This document shows, piece after piece, positions 8,054 through 14,648 of a stretch of DNA of 37,035 nucleotides (position 1 is the first letter of the stretch; every line of letters starts with the position of its first letter). The position numbers and the translations under genes are program-made. This DNA comes from a virus, in IMG/VR virus record IMGVR_UViG_3300030099_000795, positions 1-37,035 of that record; one strand, written 5' to 3'. The notes under the pieces were generated by a model, which saw only the letters and a program-made list of their open reading frames with translations, was not told the DNA's origin and did not search any database.

Positions 8054-8356
8054 ATGACAAAAACTAAAAAACAATTTAGAAAAGATGAACCACCAATACC
8101 ATTTCACTATAAATTTTATTTGGTATATTGGGAAGATATACAGAGTGATAGTGGTTGGCGTGATATTAAAGATATACAAAGCTCTAAACCTGCTATATGT
8201 GTATCAACAGGTTGGTTAGTTAAGAAGGATAAAAAAGTTCATATTCTTATGTCAGATTATAATTATGATGATAAAGGTGAAATGGCAGATGGTGGTAATA
8301 CTACTGTGATACCTACAAAAAATGTAATAAGAAAATATGAGATCGAGGGATTATGA
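8054..8356 (+). CDS. Conserved hypothetical phage protein
   Basis: This protein has 100 residues from the ATG at 8054, or 104 from the ATG at 8042. The later start is preferred because the earlier one is inside the promoter's -10 box, but this would make the message nearly leaderless. The body is a mixed alpha/beta sequence with VYWEDIQSDSGWRDI, STGWLVKKDKK and an IPTKNVIRKYEI end, a pattern I associate with small beta-barrel-like phage proteins of unknown role. It overlaps bS21 by an ATGA, so the two are translationally coupled. Confidence 0.75.
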   Translation: MTKTKKQFRKDEPPIPFHYKFYLVYWEDIQSDSGWRDIKDIQSSKPAICVSTGWLVKKDKKVHILMSDYNYDDKGEMADGGNTTVIPTKNVIRKYEIEGL

Positions 8357-8562
8357 GTTTAGAAGTAACCGTTAGAAATAATAATGTAGATAAGGCCATG
8401 AGAGTTTTAAAAAAGAAACTACTTAAAGATGGTCTGATGAGAGAGTTAAAAGATAGGCAATACTATTCTAAACCCTCTCTTGTAAAAAGAGAAGCAAGAA
8501 AACAAGCAATCAGACGATTGAAAAAAGAACAAAGATTGAAAGCTTTGAAAGACGGTTTTTAG
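8353..8562 (+). CDS. rpsU: Ribosomal protein bS21
   Basis: This is a 69-residue homologue of bacterial ribosomal protein S21. The family pattern is clear: VTVRNNNVDKAMRVLKKKL, then GLMRELKDRQYYSKPS, then a strongly basic helical tail (VKREARKQAIRRLKKEQR). It is full length for the family. S21 sits on the 30S platform by the anti-Shine-Dalgarno end of 16S rRNA and helps in choosing messages. Phage-encoded S21 is known from marine and other uncultured phages and is thought to bias host ribosomes toward phage mRNA. It starts in an ATGA overlap with the gene before it. A predicted pseudoknot follows its stop. Confidence 0.93.
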   Translation: MSLEVTVRNNNVDKAMRVLKKKLLKDGLMRELKDRQYYSKPSLVKREARKQAIRRLKKEQRLKALKDGF

Positions 8563-8569
8563 AGATTAC

Positions 8570-8641
8570 TTGATATGAATAAGTTGCCCATATCAAATAA
8601 TGTAATAAACAATGGCAACTATGACTTGAAGGAGTTGATAT
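8570..8641 (+). promoter_or_regulatory. Predicted H-type pseudoknot with competing SD pairing
   Basis: Stem 1 pairs TTGATATG (8570-8577) with CATATCAA (8589-8596). Stem 2 pairs AGTTGCC (8582-8588), inside loop 1, with GGCAACT (8614-8620). The stems abut with no spacer, and loop 3 (8597-8613) is A-rich, as in classic H-type pseudoknots. The stretch AGTTGATAT at 8633-8641, between the ribosome site AAGGAG (8629-8634) and the ATG at 8645, repeats parts of both 5' strands. It could therefore capture CAACT or ATATCAA and mask the ribosome site. This suggests a two-state translational switch; the ligand or binding protein is unknown. Confidence 0.65.
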
Positions 8642-8644
8642 ATT

Positions 8645-8962
8645 ATGGGTAGAAAAGCCTTAACAAAAAAACAAAAAGTGTTAAATTTGTTATCAAGTGG
8701 TAAAGCAGTTGCTTGGACTACACTAAGAAACAAGTTTGATCTGACATCACCTAGAGCGATGGTAGATCAACTAAGAACTGAAGGACATATGGTGTATATT
8801 AATCAAACATCAAATGGTACTTCTTATCGCTTAGGTACACCTACAAAAGCAATTTTAGCTGCAGGCGTGAAGAAAGTGTTAAAAGGTAACACAAATGAAA
8901 TCGTGGCTGCTGGTATCAGAGCTTTATACGGTAAACAAAAATACGCTTACTCTAATCAGTAA
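8645..8962 (+). CDS. Winged-helix-like DNA-binding protein
   Basis: The first 65 residues of this 105-residue protein look like a winged helix-turn-helix. Helices KKQKVLNLLSSG, AWTTLRNKF and SPRAMVDQLRTEGH are followed by a beta wing (HMVYINQTSNGTSYRLG). The C-terminal part (ILAAGVKKVL and IVAAGIRALYG) is a repeated helical motif. It may bind DNA as a phage regulator, or bind RNA; no target is visible. It has a good AAGGAG ribosome site, but this lies next to the predicted pseudoknot, so translation may be controlled. A T4-type late box follows its stop. Confidence 0.75.
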   Translation: MGRKALTKKQKVLNLLSSGKAVAWTTLRNKFDLTSPRAMVDQLRTEGHMVYINQTSNGTSYRLGTPTKAILAAGVKKVLKGNTNEIVAAGIRALYGKQKYAYSNQ

Positions 8963-8975
8963 GAGTATAATATCG

Positions 8976-8983
8976 TATAAATA
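8976..8983 (+). promoter_or_regulatory. T4-type late promoter TATAAATA
   Basis: This is an exact match to the T4 late promoter core. Transcription would start about six bases after the box, near 8989, and run into a structured non-coding stretch. Confidence 0.65.
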
Positions 8984-8984
8984 G

Positions 8985-9190
8985 TAATGTCAGGCAGTTC
9001 GTAAGTCCTAGACATTAGAGGTAGAGTGTCTTCCGCAAAGACACCATTTTGAGTTTTCGCCGTTTCTCTAAAAAACGGCGCCTACTGGTCCATTGGTCTT
9101 TGAGGTTATGAGAGCCATTAATTCTTTAGGGTAAATGTGGGTGAGACCTACCACTACCAGTTTTATAGGGGCTTGAAATTTTAAAAAGAG
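8985..9190 (+). ncRNA. Candidate structured non-coding RNA or long leader
   Basis: No credible gene lies here for about 300 bases, but several strong inverted repeats do. TAATGTC (8985-8991) pairs with GACATTA (9011-9017). GTGTCTT (9026-9032) pairs with AAGACAC (9038-9044). CGCCGTTT (9058-9065) pairs with AAACGGCG (9073-9080). ACTGGT (9084-9089) pairs with ACCAGT (9156-9161) and encloses a smaller hairpin at 9137-9151. A TATAAATA box lies directly upstream and another lies between it and hsp20. It does not fit tRNA or tmRNA. It may be a small RNA or a processed leader; no family is recognised. Confidence 0.5.
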
Positions 9191-9196
9191 TTCTTA

Positions 9197-9204
9197 TATA
9201 AATA
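9197..9204 (+). promoter_or_regulatory. T4-type late promoter TATAAATA upstream of hsp20
   Basis: This is an exact late-core match. The expected start near 9210 falls at the foot of a hairpin (ATGATAC 9208-9214 with GTATCAT 9226-9232, extended by CTC/GAG), so the hsp20 message would carry a 5' stem-loop. Confidence 0.65.
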
Positions 9205-9263
9205 ATTATGATACGCTCATGTGAGGTATCATTTAGATTAACTTGCTTAATAAGGAGAAAAAA

Positions 9264-9683
9264 ATGACAAGACTATCTATATGGAACGATTTGCGTCCAT
9301 TCTCAGTAGGATTTGATGATCTATTCGATCACTTTAACAATCAGTTAGAGATCAAACAAACATCATCTTATCCACCTTACAACATTAACAGAATAGATGA
9401 TTTAAATTATCAGATTGAAATGGCACTTGCTGGCTTCAGTAAGAATGACATTGAAATAAAATATTCTGATAATCAATTAACTATCAAATCAATTGAGAGT
9501 GAGGATAAGGACGAGAAGGAAACTTTACATAGAGGCATCTCAAAAAGAAAATTTAGCAGAGCATTTACTTTGGCTGAAGATATCAAAGTTAATGGTGCTG
9601 AGTTGAAAGACGGAATGCTTTTAATTGAGTTAGAGAAAATCGTACCAGAGGAAAAGAAACCTCGAACAATTGACATCAAGTAA
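9264..9683 (+). CDS. hsp20: Hsp20 small heat-shock protein
   Basis: This is a 139-residue alpha-crystallin-type chaperone. The alpha-crystallin domain is recognised by YQIEMALAGFSKNDIEIKY, QLTIKSI and the later GAELKDGMLLIELEKIVP. The tail ends with an I-x-I-like anchor (TIDIK) used for assembling oligomers. The start is the ATG at 9264 after AAGGAG; a TTG at 9243 is upstream of that site and unlikely. Hsp20 is a common gene of T4-like cyanophages and pelagiphages, where it probably protects or folds virion proteins. A late promoter upstream agrees with this. Confidence 0.92.
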   Translation: MTRLSIWNDLRPFSVGFDDLFDHFNNQLEIKQTSSYPPYNINRIDDLNYQIEMALAGFSKNDIEIKYSDNQLTIKSIESEDKDEKETLHRGISKRKFSRAFTLAEDIKVNGAELKDGMLLIELEKIVPEEKKPRTIDIK

Positions 9684-9695
9684 TTGGTCAATAGA

Positions 9696-9724
9696 TAGGA
9701 GGCGAGGCTTGACTTTGCCTCCTA
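9696..9724 (+). terminator. Hairpin terminator enclosing the next -35 box
   Basis: TAGGAGGC (9696-9703) pairs with GCCTCCTA (9717-9724). The 13-base loop contains the TTGACT -35 box of the gp45 promoter, so termination and initiation signals share the same bases. Confidence 0.7.
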
Positions 9725-9737
9725 CTTATGTTATCAT
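9709..9737 (+). promoter_or_regulatory. Sigma70-type promoter of the replication operon
   Basis: TTGACT (9709-9714) and TATCAT (9732-9737) are 17 bases apart. The transcript would start near 9744, giving a short leader with AAAGGTGA ahead of gp45. Confidence 0.78.
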
Positions 9738-9771
9738 CAACTAAACAATTAATAAAGGTGAAATTTATATT

Positions 9772-10446
9772 ATGAAACTAAATCAAAACACACAAAATAT
9801 TCTAAAAAACTTTTCTGAGATTAATACAAATATATTAATTAAACCAGGAAAAGAATTGAATACAATATCTACTATGAGAAATATATTTGCTAAGGCAAGT
9901 ATAGATGAATCATTTGATACAGAGTTTGGTATCTATGATCTCAATGAGTTTCTTGCAGTAGTATCAAGTTTAAATAAACCAGAACTATCTTTACAAGATA
10001 AGTTTATGACTATATCTGCTGAAGGCAGTAAGTCAAAAGCAAAATACTTTTATTCTGATCCATCAGTTCTAGTATCGCCAACTAAAGAAGTAAATATGCC
10101 AGAAGCAGAAGTTACTTTTAGTTTATCAGAATCACATCTTAGTGAACTAAAAAAGATGGCTGCGATTTTAAAAACACCTGATCTTGCATTAGTGGGAACA
10201 AAAGGTGGCGATATCGTATTAAAAGTATGTGATAAAAAGAATGATACATCTAATAACTTTGATATCGTTGTAGGCGAAGGCGCTACAGCAGATTATACTT
10301 TCTATTTTAAAGTAGAAAATTTAAAAATGATATCTGGTGATTATGATGTTTCTGTATCATCAAAGTCTATATCTCATTTCAAAAACAAGAAACTACCTAT
10401 TGAATACTGGATTGCTCTTGAGCCAGACAGCACAATCAGTAAGTAA
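9772..10446 (+). CDS. gp45: Sliding clamp gp45
   Basis: This 224-residue protein is the trimeric DNA polymerase processivity clamp of T4-like phages. It is also the mobile activator of late transcription. It is recognised by length, by its place before gp44, and by conserved segments such as FGIYDLNEFLAVVS and EYWIALEPDS near the C-terminus. The clamp encircles DNA and tethers proteins bearing a short hydrophobic tail; gp43 and the methyltransferase at 17426 both end in such a tail. It has its own sigma70-type promoter and heads the replication operon. Confidence 0.94.
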   Translation: MKLNQNTQNILKNFSEINTNILIKPGKELNTISTMRNIFAKASIDESFDTEFGIYDLNEFLAVVSSLNKPELSLQDKFMTISAEGSKSKAKYFYSDPSVLVSPTKEVNMPEAEVTFSLSESHLSELKKMAAILKTPDLALVGTKGGDIVLKVCDKKNDTSNNFDIVVGEGATADYTFYFKVENLKMISGDYDVSVSSKSISHFKNKKLPIEYWIALEPDSTISK

Positions 10447-10475
10447 TTTAAATTATATAATGAACGGAGTGAAAT

Positions 10476-11414
10476 ATGAACACAGACTTTTTATGGGTCG
10501 AAGAATATAGACCTAAGACTATTGATGATTGTATATTACCAACATCACTAAAAACACTATTCAAGTCCTTTATCAAGAAGGGCGAACTATCTAATCTACT
10601 ATTTTCAGGCACACCAGGTATTGGTAAGACCACAGTTGCAAAAGCATTATGTGAAGAATTGAACTGTGATTGGATCATGATAAATGGTTCTGAAGAAGGT
10701 GGTATTGATGTATTAAGAAATAAGATTAAGAACTTTGCTTCTACCGTATCACTATCAGGTGGTAAAAAAGTTGTAATCTTAGACGAGGCAGATTATTTAA
10801 ATCCACAATCCACTCAACCTGCATTGAGAGGTTTCATCGAGGAGTTTCATGCAAACTGTAGATTTATTCTTACTTGTAATTTTAAGAATAGAATCATAGA
10901 ACCTTTACATAGTAGATTCTCTAATATAGAATTTAGAATTAATCCTAAAGACAAACCTAAACTTGCAAGCAAACTATTTGAACGATCTGTTCACATTCTC
11001 AAAGAACAAAATGTAGATTATGAGGATAAAGTTCTTGTAGAATTAATTAAGAAACATTTTCCTGATTTTAGAAAACTGATAAATGAGTTACAAAGATATT
11101 CTGTAAGTGGCACAATAGACGCTGGTATTCTTGTAAATGTGTCTGATGAGAATCTAAAAACTTTAGTATCGTATCTTAAAGGTAAAGAGTTTAGTGATAT
11201 GAGAAAATGGGTTGTAAATAATCTTGATAATGATCCAGTTAAAATCTTTCGTAAAATTTATGATAGTATGTATGATAGTTTACAACCAGAAACTATACCT
11301 CATGCTGTTTTAATTATAGCTGACTATCAGTATAAATCTGCCTTCGTTGCAGATCAAGAAATTAACTTGGTGGCTTGTCTAACTGAACTTATGTCCCAGG
11401 TTAAATTTAAATGA
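10476..11414 (+). CDS. gp44: Clamp loader large subunit gp44
   Basis: This is a 312-residue AAA+ ATPase with Walker A GTPGIGKTT (from residue 45), Walker B VVILDEAD (D103-E104), a sensor reading RFILTCNF and an SRF arginine-finger motif typical of clamp loaders. Together with gp62 it opens gp45 and places it on primed DNA. The ATG follows GGAGTG. The stop overlaps the start of the methyltransferase at 11411, which has been inserted between gp44 and gp62. Confidence 0.95.
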   Translation: MNTDFLWVEEYRPKTIDDCILPTSLKTLFKSFIKKGELSNLLFSGTPGIGKTTVAKALCEELNCDWIMINGSEEGGIDVLRNKIKNFASTVSLSGGKKVVILDEADYLNPQSTQPALRGFIEEFHANCRFILTCNFKNRIIEPLHSRFSNIEFRINPKDKPKLASKLFERSVHILKEQNVDYEDKVLVELIKKHFPDFRKLINELQRYSVSGTIDAGILVNVSDENLKTLVSYLKGKEFSDMRKWVVNNLDNDPVKIFRKIYDSMYDSLQPETIPHAVLIIADYQYKSAFVADQEINLVACLTELMSQVKFK

Positions 11415-12187
11415 TATACAATACAGACTGTTTAAAATTTTTAGAGACTATTCCTGATAGTTCTTACAATGTTTGTATATCTAGTCCACCATATAATCTT
11501 GGCGTTAGATATAGTGAATATAAAGATACAAGAACTGATTATATAGAGTGGATGAAAGATGTTTGGTATGAAGTTTGTAGAGTTTTAAAACCAGATGGTC
11601 ATTTGTTTTTAAATTTAGGATACTCTAAAGACAATCCTTTTGACACATATAAAGTTGCAGAAAATGTACCATGGTCTTTACAGAATAATATCATATGGGC
11701 AAAGGCTGTAGAAGTTGATGGTCGAGTAAGAGGATATAGTATACCTCATTCTAGTAAAAGATATCTACAAAATGGTTGGGAACATTTATTTCACTTTACA
11801 AAAAATGGTGATACACCTATTGACATAGAATGGTCTGGTGTTCCTTATAATGAAAGTTATAATAACGCAGAAAGAAACGCAAAACGAAGTGGTAAAAATT
11901 ATAGAGCAACTACTAACTGTTGGCATATAACATATAAAAGTAAGGCAACAAAAGAGATAACAAAAGAGATCGCAGGTCATAATAAACACCCAGCAATTTA
12001 TCCAGAAACACTTGTTGAGAAATGTTTGAAAGTGTCTGGTTTAAAAAATGGAGTTGTATTTGATCCATTTATGGGCACAGGCACAACAGCTGTCGTTGCT
12101 AAAAATTATGGTTTAGATTGGGTTGGTTGTGAGATTGATAAAGACTATCATAAGTTTGCAAATGAAAGAATAGCGAGGACGATATAA
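11411..12187 (+). CDS. DNA N4/N6 amino-methyltransferase, beta-type
   Basis: This 258-residue protein has catalytic motif IV near the N-terminus (S25-PPYNLG) and SAM-binding motif I near the C-terminus (FDPFMGTGT, D218), the beta-class order of N4-cytosine and N6-adenine methyltransferases. Motif I is followed by GCEIDKDY, which fits motif II. It is complete and lies between gp44 and gp62 with one- and four-base overlaps, so it is translated with the clamp loader. It is not close to the other two methyltransferases here, which have the opposite motif order. No restriction partner is visible, so it is probably an orphan methylase protecting phage DNA. Confidence 0.92.
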   Translation: MIYNTDCLKFLETIPDSSYNVCISSPPYNLGVRYSEYKDTRTDYIEWMKDVWYEVCRVLKPDGHLFLNLGYSKDNPFDTYKVAENVPWSLQNNIIWAKAVEVDGRVRGYSIPHSSKRYLQNGWEHLFHFTKNGDTPIDIEWSGVPYNESYNNAERNAKRSGKNYRATTNCWHITYKSKATKEITKEIAGHNKHPAIYPETLVEKCLKVSGLKNGVVFDPFMGTGTTAVVAKNYGLDWVGCEIDKDYHKFANERIARTI

Positions 12188-12573
12188 TGTATGAACTAAA
12201 AGAATATCTAAACGCCATCAACTTTACTAAAAAAGATTTGATGAAATCTGAAGATGAGATGTGGAAGAAAAAGTATCCTGCTTTTATCGTCAATAAATTA
12301 TTATCTGCTTTTTCAGACACCATAATGTTTGTTAATGAAATGAATAGAAACCATTTCTTAGATAAAGATATGCAATTTCAATTTCTACTAAATAGTATTA
12401 GAACAAAGAAGCGGTATAGTCCGTTTCTAAGGGCGAATAAACTAAAAGAAATTGAGTGTGTAAAAGAGTATTATGGATATAGTAATGATAAAGCAAAGTC
12501 CGCTCTTGATATACTCACCAAAGATGAGATAAAACTTATCAAGGAGAAATTATATAAAGGTGGGACAAAATGA
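12187..12573 (+). CDS. gp62: Clamp loader small subunit gp62
   Basis: This 128-residue protein matches T4-like gp62 by position after the clamp genes and before regA, and by the conserved KKRYSPFLR segment followed by helical VKEYYGYSNDKAKSAL. It is shorter than T4 gp62, which is usual for marine relatives. It joins gp44 to form the loader. Both ends overlap neighbouring genes by a few bases. Confidence 0.88.
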   Translation: MYELKEYLNAINFTKKDLMKSEDEMWKKKYPAFIVNKLLSAFSDTIMFVNEMNRNHFLDKDMQFQFLLNSIRTKKRYSPFLRANKLKEIECVKEYYGYSNDKAKSALDILTKDEIKLIKEKLYKGGTK

Positions 12574-13001
12574 ACGAATTAGATAATAATTGGCATCCAG
12601 AAAATATGCTGGAAGTTCAATTGAAAGAACCAGACGATTTTTTAAAGGTTCGTGAGACACTAACTAGAATTGGTGTTGCCTCTAGAAAAGATAAAAAATT
12701 ATTTCAATCATGTCATATTCTACATAAACAAGGTAGATATTTCATTGTACATTTTAAAGAGCTGTTTGCTCTAGATGGTAAAGAGGCAAACTTAACAGAT
12801 AATGATGTTGAAAGAAGAAACACGATAGCACAATTGCTAGGTGATTGGGGGTTAATTTCAGTTATTAATACAACAATCGCAGAAAAGAAAGCACCATTAT
12901 CACAAATAAAAGTTTTATCATTTAAAGAAAAAGGTGAATGGGACTTACAAGCAAAATATAACATAGGTAAAAAAGTCGAAGATGAAAGCACCGAAGTTTA
13001 G
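12570..13001 (+). CDS. regA: RegA translational repressor
   Basis: This 143-residue protein is close to T4 RegA along its length. DDFLKVRETLTRIGVASRKDK, SCHILHKQGRYFIVHFKELF and LLGDWGLI are hallmark segments. RegA binds the start region of several early phage messages and blocks their translation, including its own. It overlaps gp62 by four bases and the next gene by 20. The overlap fits coupled translation. Confidence 0.95.
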   Translation: MNELDNNWHPENMLEVQLKEPDDFLKVRETLTRIGVASRKDKKLFQSCHILHKQGRYFIVHFKELFALDGKEANLTDNDVERRNTIAQLLGDWGLISVINTTIAEKKAPLSQIKVLSFKEKGEWDLQAKYNIGKKVEDESTEV

Positions 13002-14364
13002 AGAGTTCATCTCTGAAGAGCCAGAGAAAGGCAAATATAAATTACTTGTTATTACAGATGAGCCTGAAAAGGCAAAAACATTTCATACTGCTGATAGACT
13101 AAGAGAAGAAGCAGAAAAGTTAGGTTGGAAATATTATCTGTATAAATTAACAGGTGGTTATACTACTAGTCCTGAAGGCTCTTTAAGACTTCATAATAAA
13201 GATGATGAAAAAGGTTTTGAAGTATCAGGTATAGATACAGTAGCAATCATTCGTGGTTCCGTAACCAGAAAAGATAGTTGGATGGACATAGTATCACTAT
13301 TAGAAAAACATAGTGTCTGTGTTGTTAATAGTAGAGAAACAATTAGTGTTTGTGCTGACAAGTATAGAACATCACTAAGACTTGCAGACTATGGTGTGAA
13401 ACAACCAGTAACACATCTAGTAAATGATCCTGAAAATTCTGAAAAAGCATTTGAGAATCTAAATACACAATATCCTATTATACTTAAAACATTAAGAGGT
13501 AGTAAAGGTGTTGGTGTTTTATTTGTAGAGTCAGCAAAAGCATTAGATAGTATTGTTCAATTAATACATAAACAAGACGAGGATGCTGATTTACTTTTAC
13601 AAGAGTATATTAAAACAGATTATGATGCTAGAGTTTTAGTATTAGGTGGTAAAGTTTTATCTACAATGAAACGACCTGTAATCGAAGGCGACTTTAGATC
13701 AAATGTATCGCAAGGTTCAAAGCCACAAAAACTAGAACTAACAGAATTAGAAATCGAAGAAAGTTTAAAAGCTGCAAAGGCAGTAAATGGTTTATGGACT
13801 GCTGTTGATTTTATACCTAGTAAAAATAGAACAAAAGAACCACCATTTATCATTGAAGTAAACTCATCACCTGGCACAGAGGGTATGGAAGAAGCGACAG
13901 GTAGAAATATTAGTAAAGAGATATTAGAGTTTTTTGCTGACAAAAAGAATTGGGTCAAAGTGCCTGGTGAGTGTGGATATAAAGAGATCGTAACTATCAA
14001 ACCATTTGGCGAAATCATCGCTAAGTTTGATACAGGTAATTCTGGTATGTCAGTTATTCATGCTGATAACATGGATATAAAAGGTAAAAAGATTACATGG
14101 TCTTTACTTGATAAAACAATAACATCTGATATTATAAGAACTGAAGAAATATCAGTAGGCGGTTTAAGAGATTACGAAGAAACTAGATATGTTATAAAAT
14201 TAAATGTAGAATTTTTAGGCAGTATCTATGAAACAGAATTTACTTTAGATGATCGAGAGGATAGAACACCAATTTTATTTGATCGAGAGTTTATGAGTAA
14301 AGCAAATGTAATGGTAAATCCAGATAGAAAATATGTGGTCACTACAAAGTATAGTTTGGACTAA
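12982..14364 (+). CDS. RimK-like ATP-grasp ligase fused to retropepsin-like domain
   Basis: This is a 460-residue two-domain protein. Residues about 20-320 are an ATP-grasp ligase of the RimK type: YPIILKTLRGSKGVGVLF binds ATP, LLLQEYIKTDYDARVLVLG follows, and FIIEVNSSPG is the metal-binding end. Residues about 335-460 resemble the RimK-associated retropepsin-like (RimB, putative Zn/aspartic protease) family, with AKFDTGNSGMSVIHA carrying the DTG motif. RimK adds glutamates to ribosomal protein S6, and RimB is reported to be its partner. A fused pair would add and remove the modification. The N-terminus (FREFISEE) also resembles the peptide shared by late proteins here. Target and activity are inferred. 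Confidence 0.85.
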   Translation: MKAPKFREFISEEPEKGKYKLLVITDEPEKAKTFHTADRLREEAEKLGWKYYLYKLTGGYTTSPEGSLRLHNKDDEKGFEVSGIDTVAIIRGSVTRKDSWMDIVSLLEKHSVCVVNSRETISVCADKYRTSLRLADYGVKQPVTHLVNDPENSEKAFENLNTQYPIILKTLRGSKGVGVLFVESAKALDSIVQLIHKQDEDADLLLQEYIKTDYDARVLVLGGKVLSTMKRPVIEGDFRSNVSQGSKPQKLELTELEIEESLKAAKAVNGLWTAVDFIPSKNRTKEPPFIIEVNSSPGTEGMEEATGRNISKEILEFFADKKNWVKVPGECGYKEIVTIKPFGEIIAKFDTGNSGMSVIHADNMDIKGKKITWSLLDKTITSDIIRTEEISVGGLRDYEETRYVIKLNVEFLGSIYETEFTLDDREDRTPILFDREFMSKANVMVNPDRKYVVTTKYSLD

Positions 14365-14368
14365 ACGC

Positions 14369-14397
14369 TTTACAAACTTACTTTTATGTGTTATAAT
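14369..14397 (+). promoter_or_regulatory. Sigma70-type promoter before polymerase operon
   Basis: TTTACA (14369-14374) and a perfect TATAAT (14392-14397) are 17 bases apart. The expected start near 14404 precedes an AGGAGTGA ribosome site. Confidence 0.82.
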
Positions 14398-14417
14398 AAT
14401 TATGTTAGGAGTGAACA

Positions 14418-14648
14418 ATGGCAAAAAATCATCAAACAGAAAACGCTTTATTTAAAGCGTTGCATAAAAAATATGAATCAGATATAGCCTCAGCATATGC
14501 TACCTTACTAATTTATTTTGATAATTCTGTGGGCATCGGTGAACATCCACAACAATTAGAAGAAATGGATAAGTTGATGGAAAACATAGCTGCGGCTGAA
14601 GATAAATTATCAGCATTAAATAAACATTTTAACAATACACAAATCTAG
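14418..14648 (+). CDS. Small helical hypothetical protein
   Basis: This 76-residue protein appears all helical (ALFKALHKKYESDIASAYATL and MDKLMENIAAAEDKLSAL). It has a strong AGGAGTGA ribosome site and its own promoter. The stop (TAG, 14646-14648) overlaps the GTG start of gp43, so it may serve in part to couple polymerase translation. The family is not recognised. Confidence 0.78.
   Translation: MAKNHQTENALFKALHKKYESDIASAYATLLIYFDNSVGIGEHPQQLEEMDKLMENIAAAEDKLSALNKHFNNTQI

Noticed and set aside
9084-9161. tRNA-like fold (78 bases closed by ACTGGT/ACCAGT)
   Set aside because: No TTCRA loop and no five-pair anticodon stem; the inner hairpin has a three-base loop.
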